Source: Sphingobacterium tabacisoli
Lineage (GTDB): Bacteria > Bacteroidota > Bacteroidia > Sphingobacteriales > Sphingobacteriaceae
Length of the DNA: 64,000 nucleotides
Direction of reading: 5' to 3'
NCBI RefSeq assembly: GCF_017908035.1
Contig: NZ_JAEQMU010000002.1
Coordinates: 1 to 64,000 of the forward strand
The position numbers were made by a program, and so were the translations under genes. The notes beneath the pieces are model-generated. The model searched no databases. It had not been told where the DNA came from and saw only the letters and a program-made list of their open reading frames with translations. Positions 42,231-50,936 of the stretch are shown in pieces (the first letter of the stretch is position 1; each line of letters begins with the position of its first letter).

Positions 42231-43346
42231 TTAGACTGCAGTTAGGTAGCTAAAGATTAATTTAGCTGTTTTTTCTGATGCACCTGGAGTTCCTAACTTT
42301 TCTGCTAATACGTCATAGTTCTCTAAAATATTGTCCCTGTGTTCCTTCTCTGTGAGGATTTTTCCGATTTCATCCCGTATGTTTCCTGGATTACAGTCCT
42401 CTTGTATCAATTCGATTACAGACAAATAATTGTTTATCAGATTCACAAGAGCGATAAATTTTACCTTGACCAACTTACGGGCTAGCCATACGCTTACTGC
42501 ATTAGCCTTATAAACAACTACTTGCGGTACTTTTAATATGCCAGTTTCCAGTGTCGCTGTGCCACTGGTCACCACCGCTGCTTCTGCATTTTTGAGTAGA
42601 TCGTAGGTCTGGTCAAATACGACAGGTATCTCCATGTCTCCAAGATAGTTTTGGTAGTAAGAGCTGTCAAAGTTAGGGGCTCCTGCGATCACTAATTGAT
42701 GTTTTGGAAAGGAATAATACAGCTCGATCATGTTTGGCAGTATCTGCTCAATCTCCATCTTCCGGCTACCTGGAAGTAATGCAATGATGGGGGCATCAGA
42801 CAGCCCATTGTCTGTCCGAAAATCGGGATTAAATGTATAGTTGCTGATTGCATCCAATAGTGGATTACCCACGTAGTCTACTTTCATCCCAAACCGTTTA
42901 TAGAAGTCCACTTCAAAAGGGAGGATGCAAAACATATGATCTACTATTTTCTTTATTTTATGAACTCTACCCTGGTTCCAGGCCCATATTTTTGGAGAGA
43001 TATAGTAACAGGTCTTTATTTTATGTTGCTTGGCGAATGATGCTATTTTTAAGTTAAAGCCAGGAAAGTCGATGAGGATCACTGTATCAGGTCGAAACTC
43101 AAGGATGTCTTTTTTTACGGACTGCAGGTTTTTACGGATGGCTCCGAGATTCTTGATTACTTCTACAAATCCCATAAAGGCCATTTGTAAGGTATGTATC
43201 AAGGCCTGCTGTTCTGCAGCCTGTTGCATTCCGTCGCCACCCACAATTTTGAATTCGGCATTAGGATCCTCTTTTTTTAAGGCTTTAATAAGGTTTGCAC
43301 CGTGCAGATCTCCAGATGTTTCTCCCGCTATAATATAGTACTTCAT
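42231..43346 (-). CDS. lpxB: lipid-A-disaccharide synthase
   Basis: LpxB joins UDP-2,3-diacylglucosamine and lipid X to form the lipid A disaccharide at the inner membrane. The 371-residue GT19 protein begins YYIIAGETSGDLHGANLI and has VILIDFPGFNLKIA, YYISPKIWAWNQGRV and LLPGSRKMEIEQI, which are the standard signatures. VTSGTATLETGILKVP is the UDP-sugar part near the C-terminus. Other lpx genes are not in the window. Confidence 0.96.
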   Translation of the reverse strand: MKYYIIAGETSGDLHGANLIKALKKEDPNAEFKIVGGDGMQQAAEQQALIHTLQMAFMGFVEVIKNLGAIRKNLQSVKKDILEFRPDTVILIDFPGFNLKIASFAKQHKIKTCYYISPKIWAWNQGRVHKIKKIVDHMFCILPFEVDFYKRFGMKVDYVGNPLLDAISNYTFNPDFRTDNGLSDAPIIALLPGSRKMEIEQILPNMIELYYSFPKHQLVIAGAPNFDSSYYQNYLGDMEIPVVFDQTYDLLKNAEAAVVTSGTATLETGILKVPQVVVYKANAVSVWLARKLVKVKFIALVNLINNYLSVIELIQEDCNPGNIRDEIGKILTEKEHRDNILENYDVLAEKLGTPGASEKTAKLIFSYLTAV

Positions 43347-43543
43347 GCGTATATCGTCTGTTTATATATAGACACCACTTCATCAATACCGATTATATTT
43401 TTTAAATACTTTATCCACATTGTAAGAGTAGTGAGCTTTTTTTAAAGGTTAAAGATAAGTATTCTTTATTTAAGGATGTCTTCTGCCGTTAGATTCCGTA
43501 ATATTTAAGAGCATGCTCACCTTTTAGCTTTTAGGCTGAGCAT

Positions 43544-43576
43544 AAAAAAAGGCCAACATCCGTCGACCTTTTTTGT
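43544..43576 (-). terminator. terminator of the porin gene
   Basis: On the minus strand an A-run plus GGTCGAC pairs with GTTGGCC and a T-run (two G-T pairs). It lies 17 bases after the porin stop. The region to lpxB (43347-43543) holds a second small dyad (ATGCTCA/TGAGCAT, 43513-43543) and no gene. Confidence 0.7.
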
Positions 43577-43592
43577 AAAGCATGTATTTTAT

Positions 43593-44822
43593 CTAGATTC
43601 CCAGTTCTACTTGGAACATACCTCCCCAGGAGTTCTTTTTATGTGAATTGTCATAAGCTCCATCTTTAACCATATAATTGGCATTGAGTTGGAATTTGAG
43701 GCGGTGTGCTTTCATGTATTTGGTCAGGCCCACCTCAAGAACTTCTGTCTGCACCTCGAATGTCGAGATTTGTTGATGCGGTTTGAGGTATGTATATCGA
43801 CCCGCAATTTCGTAACCATGATTCAGCAGATAAGAGGTTTGCTGATTCAATCCCCATCCTTTGTATGCATAGGTATCCTCCGGTTTGTCGCCCGTTGTTT
43901 TGTTCAATGGGTTGTCTACATCCCGACGCATATATTCTGCTTGATACGCAAAACCCTGGTATTTGAATATGGCATCTGCAAAGGCTGTTTTTAAGGTGAA
44001 GGGATCTTGCACGTATTTTCCGGTTTGTCCACCCTCGCGTACCGTGCGGTCATTATAGCTGTATCCACCGCCAATCGATAGCTTTGGAGTAACTTCTCGT
44101 TCAATATCACCTTCGGAATAGTCGCCTCCATTTTTAAATTCCCCTAAAGGTAAGAATTCAACACGTCCAGTGTAAGCCAGTCCATCGTCAGTGGAGTTTG
44201 CAGGTCGTCCTTCACCAGTTGAAATCGCTGCTTTCGCATTGATAGGCATTGCGCCGAGTTTCTTGCTTAAATTGAAGCTAATTCCGAAGTCACGGTCTAC
44301 TGTAAAATTGCTGTTTACTAGGGATCTGTCGGCAAACTGCAACGAACCTGACGAGTTTACACGCTGTCTGTTTCCGGGGAGCTTGTTCTGCCCAAAAGAG
44401 ATATAGAAATCATCCGAGAAATTATAAAATATAACCGCGTCACGTACGATGTTCGGCACCCCTGTGTCGTCAAAGTCCTGATCGCTACGCGTAAATGCTA
44501 ACTGTACCGAGTAGGATATTTTTGGAGTATAGATATAACCATCCATCCGCATGCGTAGTCTACGTATTCTAGCGTCAAATTTTCCATTGTTTTCGCCATC
44601 TAATACATTGCTATATCCCAGCCTGTTCTGCATTCTAAACCTAAAGTTTGTATAGAAAAGAGAATCTTTGGAGGTGTATTGAATTCCCTTAAAGTTGAGG
44701 ATCGTCGCACGGTCATCCCGTTCCTGTGCTTTTAAAGCGCCAAGACCTAGAAAAAGGAACAAAGGCGTTGCTATAAAAGTTTTTTTACGAAAAAAAAACG
44801 TTCGAAAATTGGGGTACTGCAT
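43593..44822 (-). CDS. porin of the phosphate-selective O/P family
   Basis: This 409-residue outer-membrane barrel has a signal peptide (about 1-33, ending LGALKAQ). The strands FRFRMQNRLGYSNVL, ARIRRLRMRMDGYIYTPKISYSVQLAF and DDFYISFGQNKLPGNRQR match the Porin_O_P group; the last strand GGMFQVELGI closes the barrel. Arg/Lys-rich constriction segments fit anion uptake, though phosphate selectivity cannot be assumed. It is a single-gene unit with a recognisable promoter and an operator-like dyad in its leader. Confidence 0.85.
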   Translation of the reverse strand: MQYPNFRTFFFRKKTFIATPLFLFLGLGALKAQERDDRATILNFKGIQYTSKDSLFYTNFRFRMQNRLGYSNVLDGENNGKFDARIRRLRMRMDGYIYTPKISYSVQLAFTRSDQDFDDTGVPNIVRDAVIFYNFSDDFYISFGQNKLPGNRQRVNSSGSLQFADRSLVNSNFTVDRDFGISFNLSKKLGAMPINAKAAISTGEGRPANSTDDGLAYTGRVEFLPLGEFKNGGDYSEGDIEREVTPKLSIGGGYSYNDRTVREGGQTGKYVQDPFTLKTAFADAIFKYQGFAYQAEYMRRDVDNPLNKTTGDKPEDTYAYKGWGLNQQTSYLLNHGYEIAGRYTYLKPHQQISTFEVQTEVLEVGLTKYMKAHRLKFQLNANYMVKDGAYDNSHKKNSWGGMFQVELGI

Positions 44823-44861
44823 TGTTATCTTTAAATTTAAAATCTAATTTGGGGTTGTAGT

Positions 44862-44924
44862 GTTAAGTCTTTAGGTCTTAACATTAACTTTACGCAAATA
44901 TAAGATTAATGAATTGAGGACAAA
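44862..44924 (-). promoter_or_regulatory. promoter and operator-like dyad of the porin gene
   Basis: On the minus strand TTTG (44921-44924), 18 bases, then TATATTTG (44895-44902). A 21-base dyad GTTAAGTCTTTAGGTCTTAAC (44862-44882; outer arms GTTAAG/CTTAAC) starts a few bases after the predicted start site near 44888, where a repressor could act. It is too short and imperfect to be a terminator. Confidence 0.55.
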
Positions 44925-45027
44925 GGCTTAATGTTTAAGGTAATCATTTCATAATACTCAATTAACATTGGCTTAACACACTTGGTCGATTACCTGCTTT
45001 TTTTGACTAAAATCGTTGCATTACAAC

Positions 45028-46122
45028 ATGAGAAAAATTATCCATGTGGATATGGATTCATTTTATGCTTCAGTCGAGCAAAGGGATTTTCCCGAGCTCC
45101 GTGGCAAACCCATTGCCGTGGGAGGTTCGCCGGATGGACGGGGAGTGGTTGCCACTTCCAGCTATGAGGCTAGGCGCTTCGGGGTGAAATCTGCCATGTC
45201 CTCAAGACAGGCACTACAGCTGTGTCCAGATATTATATTTGTATATCCACGGTTCGATGTCTATAAAGAGGTTTCGATACGTATTCGCGAGATTTTCAGA
45301 CGCTACACCGATCTTATCGAACCGCTTTCGCTGGACGAGGCTTATCTGGATGTAACTGAGGATAAGAAGGGAATCGGTTCCGCTATAGACATCGCTAAAG
45401 AAATAAAGGCCGCAATCAAGGGCGAGCTTAATCTGACCGCTTCAGCAGGAGTTTCGGTCAATAAATTTATAGCAAAGATCGCTTCCGACTATAACAAGCC
45501 CGATGGATTGACCTTTATTGGACCTTCAAAGGTTGTGAAATTTTTGGAGTCTTTGCCTATTGAACGCTTTTTTGGAGTAGGTAAGGTGACTGCCGAAAAA
45601 ATGAAGGGAAAGGGAATACATTGCGGACTTGACTTAAAAATGTTTTCCGAGGCGCAGCTGATAAAGGACTTTGGTAAGTCTGGAAGCTTTTTTTATAATA
45701 TGGTCAGGGGCAACGACGAACGCCCAGTGCGCCCTAACCGCGTAGCCAAATCTATTAGTGTAGAGGATACTTTCGAGCGTGATATCTTCGAACTCGATCA
45801 GATGAAGGAAGAGTTAGACCTGCTTTGTTTGAAATTGAGCAATAGGATAGATTTAAAATCAGTAGCCGGAAGGACCCTTACCTTAAAGGTGAAGTTTGCC
45901 GATTTTACCTTACTGACGAGGAGCTATACCGGAGTCCATTTTTTATCCTCCTATCAGCAGTTGAAAGAAGAGGCTGGATTGCTTTTGGATAAGGTTGATT
46001 TTGAAGATCGTAAAGTGAGGTTATTGGGAGTTACGATATCCAATTTTTTTGAACATGAGTTTGATGCACCACGGAATGGTCAATTGAGTTTGTTTGACGA
46101 TAGCAACTACAGGACCTTATAA
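45028..46122 (+). CDS. dinB: DNA polymerase IV (Y family)
   Basis: This is a translesion DNA polymerase of 364 residues. Catalytic residues are Asp 8 in IIHVDMDSFYASVE and Asp 103-Glu 104 in SLDEAYLDV. The tail NGQLSLFDD carries a canonical beta-clamp binding motif (QLSLF). I start at the ATG at 45028; a TTG at 45016 is less likely. No LexA-type box was recognised upstream. It is convergent with the feo cluster. Confidence 0.95.
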   Translation: MRKIIHVDMDSFYASVEQRDFPELRGKPIAVGGSPDGRGVVATSSYEARRFGVKSAMSSRQALQLCPDIIFVYPRFDVYKEVSIRIREIFRRYTDLIEPLSLDEAYLDVTEDKKGIGSAIDIAKEIKAAIKGELNLTASAGVSVNKFIAKIASDYNKPDGLTFIGPSKVVKFLESLPIERFFGVGKVTAEKMKGKGIHCGLDLKMFSEAQLIKDFGKSGSFFYNMVRGNDERPVRPNRVAKSISVEDTFERDIFELDQMKEELDLLCLKLSNRIDLKSVAGRTLTLKVKFADFTLLTRSYTGVHFLSSYQQLKEEAGLLLDKVDFEDRKVRLLGVTISNFFEHEFDAPRNGQLSLFDDSNYRTL

Positions 46123-46167
46123 AAAAGCGCGCTAGATCTTTAAGATACTAACGCGCCAACATTTTTT
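46121..46167. terminator. bidirectional terminator between dinB and the feo operon
   Basis: GCGCGCTAG (46127-46135) pairs with CTAACGCGC (46148-46156), plus an inner ATCT/AGAT stem, with A6 on the left and T6 on the right. The single C-A mismatch becomes a G-T pair on the minus strand. Confidence 0.72.
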
Positions 46168-46312
46168 AATTTTGGGCTTTTTCAGTGAAACTACAGCCAC
46201 AGCCTTTACCACAGCCACCGCTTTTTGTTTTTGATGGCCAGAACTTTTTAACCATAAATACGATTGCAATGATAAAAACAAGTGCAATTATAGCGTATTG
46301 AATGTACATCAT
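46166..46312 (-). CDS. FeoB-associated Cys-rich membrane peptide
   Basis: This small gene is 48 codons long. One transmembrane helix (about residues 4-21) is followed by KKFWPSKTKSGG and the Cys cluster CGKGCGC (Cys 34, 38 and 40). This is the pattern of the short Cys-rich peptides encoded next to feoB in Bacteroidota and Firmicutes. The stop lies inside the terminator T-run and the start is 11 bases after the feoB stop, on the same strand, so it is the third gene of the feo operon. It may bind iron or assist FeoB; the role is not established. Confidence 0.85.
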   Translation of the reverse strand: MMYIQYAIIALVFIIAIVFMVKKFWPSKTKSGGCGKGCGCSFTEKAQN

Positions 46313-46323
46313 AGCTTAAATGT

Positions 46324-48426
46324 TTATTTTAACAGTTGATACGCAATCAAGGCTGCGATATACGCTAGTCCTGTCATAAATCCTGCTTGGATCAATGTCC
46401 ACTTCCATGATCCCGTCTCTCTCTTAACAACGCCAATTGTCGCCATACATTGCATCGCAAATGCATAAAATAATAAAAGTGAGATGCCTGATGCAAGATT
46501 ATAGGTTGGCTGACCTGTATTTCGGTTTATTTCGGACTTCATACGGGTAAAGAGCGTTTGTTTTTGCTCATCATCTTCAATGTCCAGATCTTCTCCCAGT
46601 GAATAGACTACAGCTACCGTTCCGACAAATACTTCGCGTGCCGCAAATGAAGCTATTAAGCCGATTCCTATTTTCCAGTCATAGCCTAGAGGTCTGATCG
46701 CAGGTTCAATACCTCTACCTAAATAACCTAGATAGGAATATTCTGTCTTATAGGCCGAAATTTCATCTGCCACTTGCTCTTCCGTAAAGTGTGGGTTTTC
46801 CTGTACGATGTATTTTTCCGGCTCCGAGAATTTGTCGTTAGGGCCAAAGTTGCCTAATACCCAAAGGATAATCGATATGGCGAGTATAATCTTACCTGCA
46901 CCGAATAAAAAGCTCGAAGATTTTTCCCATACTGTATTCAGTACGTTTTTCCAATCTGGCATTTTATAGGTTGGTAATTCAAAAATCAAGTACGAGTTAC
47001 GTACCGATTTAATAATCTTGTTAAGTATTAACGCTGAGAATAGAGCAGCTACGATACCAAGGATATACATCGCAAATAAAACTATACCTTGTACATTAAA
47101 TCCTAGAAAGTCCGTGTCAGGTATGACCAAGCCTATGATTACCACGTAAATCGGTAGTCGGGCCGAACAGGTCATAAACGGTGTCACTAACATTGTCAAG
47201 AGACGCTCCTTGGGGTTTTCTATATTTCGGGCAGACATTACTGCAGGTATCGCGCATGCTACGCCCGACATTAATGGAATCACAGACTTACCATTTAGGC
47301 CGAATGGTTTTAACCAACGGTCCATTAAAAAGACCACACGGCTCATATATCCCGTTTCTTCCATCAAGGATATAAAAAGGAATAAGATAATGATCTGTGG
47401 GAGGAAAATTACGATACCTCCGATTCCTGCGATGACTCCATTCACCATGAGGTCAGCCAAGGGGCCTTCAGGGAGCAGAGCTGCCGCAGATTGACCTAGA
47501 CTTGCAAAAAGCTCATCTACACCATCCATCAATGGGCCAGACCAAGTGTATATAGCTTGGAATATCAAAAATAGCAGTCCGAAAAAGATAATATATCCAT
47601 ACACAGGGTGGATTAGTATATTATCTATTTTTTCCGTGATACTAAGCTTTTTGTTCTCTTTTTTCTGAAGGATTGGCTTTAGATCGTTATTAATCTTTTC
47701 TTGACGCAGGATTGCTTCCGCTTTTTGCAGCTGCTGTATGTTGATGTCATACTTGCTTCTTATGGCGGATAGTTTGTTGTTTTCTTCCTCTGATAGAACT
47801 TTAATATTTTCTTGGGCCAAATATTGCCAGGTCCGATATTCGGTTTCCAATGGAAATATTTTTTTCGCTTCATCAAGTGGCTGTTGATAGTCTACAGGAA
47901 GTGGTAGACTATTGAAATAAGGACCTGCCTGTATATCGAAATTTTGAATCAGGTTGTCTACCCCCTCTCCAGTACGGGCATTCGTTTTGAAAACAGTAGT
48001 CTTTAGGTAACTTTCTAACCCCGCATGGTTGATTTGGATGCCCTTATCTTCAATTTCGTCCATCATGTTCAGCACGAATATTGCCGGAAGACCAGACTCA
48101 CGTACCTGTTGATACAGTACGATTCCTCTATTTATCGTACTTGGTTCGGAAACGACTACAACAAGATCAGGAGCACCATTTACGCTTTTGTTGGTCAGTG
48201 TATTGAATACAACTTCTTCATCCAAGGAATTGGGAAATAGGGTGTATGTACCTGGTAGATCAATGACCTTATACTCTTTATCGCCTTTTTTTGCTGTTCC
48301 TTCTCTTTTCTCGACAGTGATTCCGGGATAGTTTCCTACTTTTTGGTTAAGCTTCGTTATACGGTTGAACAGGGACGTCTTGCCTACATTGGGATTCCCT
48401 AATAATGCTATTGTCTTATTCTTCAT
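46324..48426 (-). CDS. feoB: ferrous iron transport protein B
   Basis: FeoB is the inner-membrane Fe(II) importer, 700 residues. The N-terminal G domain has G1 GNPNVGKTS (residues 10-18), G3 DLPGTY and G4 NMMD. A helical linker follows, then two gate repeats with the conserved GVACAIPAVMSARNI and MTCSARLPIYVV, and the C-terminal MQCMATIGVVKRETGSWKW. The stop codon of feoA and the ATG of feoB share one base, so the two are coupled. Confidence 0.97.
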   Translation of the reverse strand: MKNKTIALLGNPNVGKTSLFNRITKLNQKVGNYPGITVEKREGTAKKGDKEYKVIDLPGTYTLFPNSLDEEVVFNTLTNKSVNGAPDLVVVVSEPSTINRGIVLYQQVRESGLPAIFVLNMMDEIEDKGIQINHAGLESYLKTTVFKTNARTGEGVDNLIQNFDIQAGPYFNSLPLPVDYQQPLDEAKKIFPLETEYRTWQYLAQENIKVLSEEENNKLSAIRSKYDINIQQLQKAEAILRQEKINNDLKPILQKKENKKLSITEKIDNILIHPVYGYIIFFGLLFLIFQAIYTWSGPLMDGVDELFASLGQSAAALLPEGPLADLMVNGVIAGIGGIVIFLPQIIILFLFISLMEETGYMSRVVFLMDRWLKPFGLNGKSVIPLMSGVACAIPAVMSARNIENPKERLLTMLVTPFMTCSARLPIYVVIIGLVIPDTDFLGFNVQGIVLFAMYILGIVAALFSALILNKIIKSVRNSYLIFELPTYKMPDWKNVLNTVWEKSSSFLFGAGKIILAISIILWVLGNFGPNDKFSEPEKYIVQENPHFTEEQVADEISAYKTEYSYLGYLGRGIEPAIRPLGYDWKIGIGLIASFAAREVFVGTVAVVYSLGEDLDIEDDEQKQTLFTRMKSEINRNTGQPTYNLASGISLLLFYAFAMQCMATIGVVKRETGSWKWTLIQAGFMTGLAYIAALIAYQLLK

Positions 48427-48665
48427 TATATTTTATTTGTCAGAATTAAAGAGGCTTCTGACTTTCTGATTGCTACTAAGGTATTGTCTTGAATAATGTT
48501 AATACAGATGGGGCCATGCAACGGAGCTTTATGCTTGATTTGTATAGCAGTACCCGGGGTAAAACCCAGTTCGTAAAACTTGGCTGGCAGATCATCTTTT
48601 TCAAAAGAGTGAATAATTGCCTTTTCACCTTTTTTTAGTTTATCCAGTGAGATTTTATTTTGCAT
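48426..48665 (-). CDS. feoA: ferrous iron transport protein A
   Basis: This is a small SH3-like cytoplasmic protein of 79 residues that supports FeoB. It shows the family pattern LPAKFYELGFTPGTAIQIKHKAPLHGPICI and ends VAIRKSEASLI. I start at the ATG at 48665; a longer frame to 48710 would run into the -7 promoter element at 48708-48715. The gene is first in the feoA-feoB-Cys-rich peptide operon, which is divergent from a MarR-family gene. Confidence 0.93.
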   Translation of the reverse strand: MQNKISLDKLKKGEKAIIHSFEKDDLPAKFYELGFTPGTAIQIKHKAPLHGPICINIIQDNTLVAIRKSEASLILTNKI

Positions 48666-48707
48666 TATTTTTGTAACTTTAGATGATTTCAATACCTCGA
48701 AATCCCC

Positions 48708-48715
48708 CAAATATA
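48708..48715 (-). promoter_or_regulatory. -7 element of the feo operon
   Basis: TATATTTG on the minus strand; the start site would be near 48702, giving a 37-base leader to the feoA ATG at 48665. No Fur-box pattern was recognised around it. Confidence 0.5.
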
Positions 48716-48783
48716 GGTAAAAGGAGTGAATGTAGAGGTGTTGATTCTGTCACATAGTTGTTTTATTTAGATTTATTAAAAGC

Positions 48784-49239
48784 ATGGGGATTGAGGATCG
48801 GATTAAGACTAGTCGATTTCAGGATGATTGGCATAAGGCCACGATTAATATTCTTTATACCAATAATTGGTTGAGTAATCTGTTGGAGGACAGAGCAAGT
48901 AGAAAGAGTATTACCCTGCAGCAATTTAATGTACTTCGTATCTTACGTGGACAATACCCCAAGCCTGCTTCCAATTCTACTATCCGTGAACGTATGATAA
49001 ATACTACGCCTGATATTTCGAGGTTAGTTGAGCGGATAGTGACCAAGGGGCTAGTGACCCGTACCAAGAATAAGGCTGATAAACGGGCGGTAGACCTCCT
49101 TATTACAGAAAAAGGCCTCCAACTCTTAGAAGAATTAGAGGCCGATATGAATCTTTCTACGATATTATCCAAAAATCTTACGGCACAAGAGGCACAGCTT
49201 TTGAGCGACTTGCTGGACAAAATGCGTGGCGAAGTTTAA
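48784..49239 (+). CDS. MarR-family transcriptional regulator
   Basis: This 151-residue winged-helix regulator has the MarR pattern LQQFNVLRILRGQYPKPASNSTIRERM, INTTPDISRLVERIVTKGLVTR and NKADKRAVDLLITEKGLQLLEE (the wing, with conserved DKRAV). It has no Cys for redox sensing. It is divergent from feoA, 118 bases between starts, and may control itself or the feo genes. Only position supports that. Confidence 0.92.
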   Translation: MGIEDRIKTSRFQDDWHKATINILYTNNWLSNLLEDRASRKSITLQQFNVLRILRGQYPKPASNSTIRERMINTTPDISRLVERIVTKGLVTRTKNKADKRAVDLLITEKGLQLLEELEADMNLSTILSKNLTAQEAQLLSDLLDKMRGEV

Positions 49240-49248
49240 TCCACATGA

Positions 49249-50157
49249 TTAGTGCTGATGTCCTTTGTGGTCATCATGCTTATGCGTTTCGTCTTTACTA
49301 TGGTCATGCCCGTGATCATGTCCATCATGGTTGTGGTCATGTGTGCCATCTGTATGCTCATGGTCGTGACCGTCGTGGTTATGACCATCATGGTTATGGT
49401 GTTCATGTCCATGTGCGCCATGACTGTGGTCGTGTGGCAATAAAAAGGTAGTAAGTGATACGGCTAGACCTAAGAATACAGCAGCCATTTTCTTCTTGTT
49501 AAATTTGTGGTGATCTGCAGATCCGGACTCAAATAATATGGTCGTCGAGATATGTAAGAATATACCGATTACTACAGCCATTATTTTATCAAAATGTTGA
49601 GAGATGTTTCCGATTTCTCCTTCGCTTAGTACCGAGCTTGTAATAAATCCTAGCGGCGTCATCGCGGCAAAGATTACTAACATAATGATGATAGTCTGTT
49701 TTTTAACTGTAGAGCTCAATAGTAAACTACCTAGTGCAAATGCCGCTGGTATATGATGGATCGCAATGCCAAATACAAGTTTGGTCTGTTGTCCCGATAT
49801 GAGTGGCATCCCTTCCAAAAATGCATGGAGACATAGACTGATCATGATCCCTAATGGAAAACCCGTGTTCTCCTGATGATGGATATGTCCATGCTCTATT
49901 CCCTGGGAGAACTGCTCCAATAGCAATTGGAATATAAAACCACCCAGTATATACAAGCCAATTACTTCTGGGCTGGTTGTATTTGCGTGATAGACGTGCG
50001 GGATGAGGTGTAATACCGTAATCGCAAATAGATAGGCTCCACTAAAGGAAAGTATCAATTTGAGATAACTGGTGTTATCACGTTTGACAAAAAACACCGC
50101 CATACCACTGATGAAGGCAGATAAAAATAAGATAGCTACGATTAAAGTAAAGCTCAT
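49249..50157 (-). CDS. ZIP-family metal transporter with a His-rich C-terminal tail
   Basis: This 302-residue membrane protein of the ZIP (ZupT-like) family imports Zn(II), Fe(II) or related ions. Transmembrane helices lie at about 3-24, 34-52, 70-90 and beyond. TM4-like HAFLEGMPLISG and TM5-like GIAIHHIPAAFALG carry the metal-binding His/Glu. The last 65 residues are almost only His, Asp, Gly and Glu (HDHSHGAHGHEHHNHDGH onward). In other ZIPs the His-rich loop lies between TM3 and TM4, so a terminal position is less common. It probably forms a unit with the PAP2 gene 6 bases upstream. Confidence 0.88.
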   Translation of the reverse strand: MSFTLIVAILFLSAFISGMAVFFVKRDNTSYLKLILSFSGAYLFAITVLHLIPHVYHANTTSPEVIGLYILGGFIFQLLLEQFSQGIEHGHIHHQENTGFPLGIMISLCLHAFLEGMPLISGQQTKLVFGIAIHHIPAAFALGSLLLSSTVKKQTIIIMLVIFAAMTPLGFITSSVLSEGEIGNISQHFDKIMAVVIGIFLHISTTILFESGSADHHKFNKKKMAAVFLGLAVSLTTFLLPHDHSHGAHGHEHHNHDGHNHDGHDHEHTDGTHDHNHDGHDHGHDHSKDETHKHDDHKGHQH

Positions 50158-50163
50158 ATAGTA

Positions 50164-50751
50164 TTATGTTATTGGAATTGTTTCCTTAAAGAAAGATGGC
50201 ACAAATCGCTTGAACAGGTTACCATTGACAATCCCGATCAGAGTTCCGAGTAGGGCCCCGCAAAGGATATCAAAAGGATAGTGTACCCCGACATAGATTT
50301 GTGAAACAGAGACAAGTGACGCCCATAGTATACAGAGCCATAGGGTATGCTTCCATTTACGTCTGAACAGTACGATCCAGAAAAAGGCCATTGCAAAATG
50401 GTTCGTAGCGTGCGAGCTGGTGAAACTAAAGCCCGACCCACACCTTACACGGAGATTGATATCATGTTTGAACTCAATATCATTGCAGGGGCGTATACGT
50501 TTTACATTCTTTTTGATCAGGTGCGAGGATATCCCATCGGACACACCAAAATTAATCAATGTGCAGAGTACTACTAATATACCTAGTTTGCCATAGTGCT
50601 TGATGAAAAAGATAACCACAAAAAGGTAAAGCGGGGCCCAGGTAAACGGGTTACGTAAAATAGGTAACAGCCAGTCGAATACCGGGTTGCTTAGTCCTTG
50701 ATTTATCAGCAAGAATATTTCTTTATCTAGATCAATTATCTGTTGCCACAT
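50164..50751 (-). CDS. PAP2-family membrane phosphatase
   Basis: This 195-residue phosphatidic-acid/undecaprenyl-pyrophosphate-type phosphatase has about five transmembrane helices. The three PAP2 motifs are visible: KKNVKRIRPC, SFTSSHATNHFAMA (Thr in place of the usual Pro before SSHA) and SQIYVGVHYPFDILCG with the catalytic His and Asp. Likely substrates are lipid phosphates in the periplasmic leaflet. It precedes the ZIP transporter by 6 bases. Confidence 0.9.
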   Translation of the reverse strand: MWQQIIDLDKEIFLLINQGLSNPVFDWLLPILRNPFTWAPLYLFVVIFFIKHYGKLGILVVLCTLINFGVSDGISSHLIKKNVKRIRPCNDIEFKHDINLRVRCGSGFSFTSSHATNHFAMAFFWIVLFRRKWKHTLWLCILWASLVSVSQIYVGVHYPFDILCGALLGTLIGIVNGNLFKRFVPSFFKETIPIT

Positions 50752-50936
50752 AGTTTTTATGTTTTGTGTATGAAAAGCTAAAATACATTAATTGATATAA
50801 AACGTAAAATAGTATTTTGATATTAAAATACACAAAGTTGCAACAAAGATATGTTTTTAATTTTATATCCAATCAAGATACTTGTATTTATTTAGGAATA
50901 GCTTATTTTTACGGTTCACTATAATTGATTACGTAT

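Noticed and set aside
49236..49451. Plus-strand and other-frame ORFs over the end of the ZIP gene
   Set aside because: These are shadows of the repetitive His/Asp codons; the minus-strand ZIP frame explains them.
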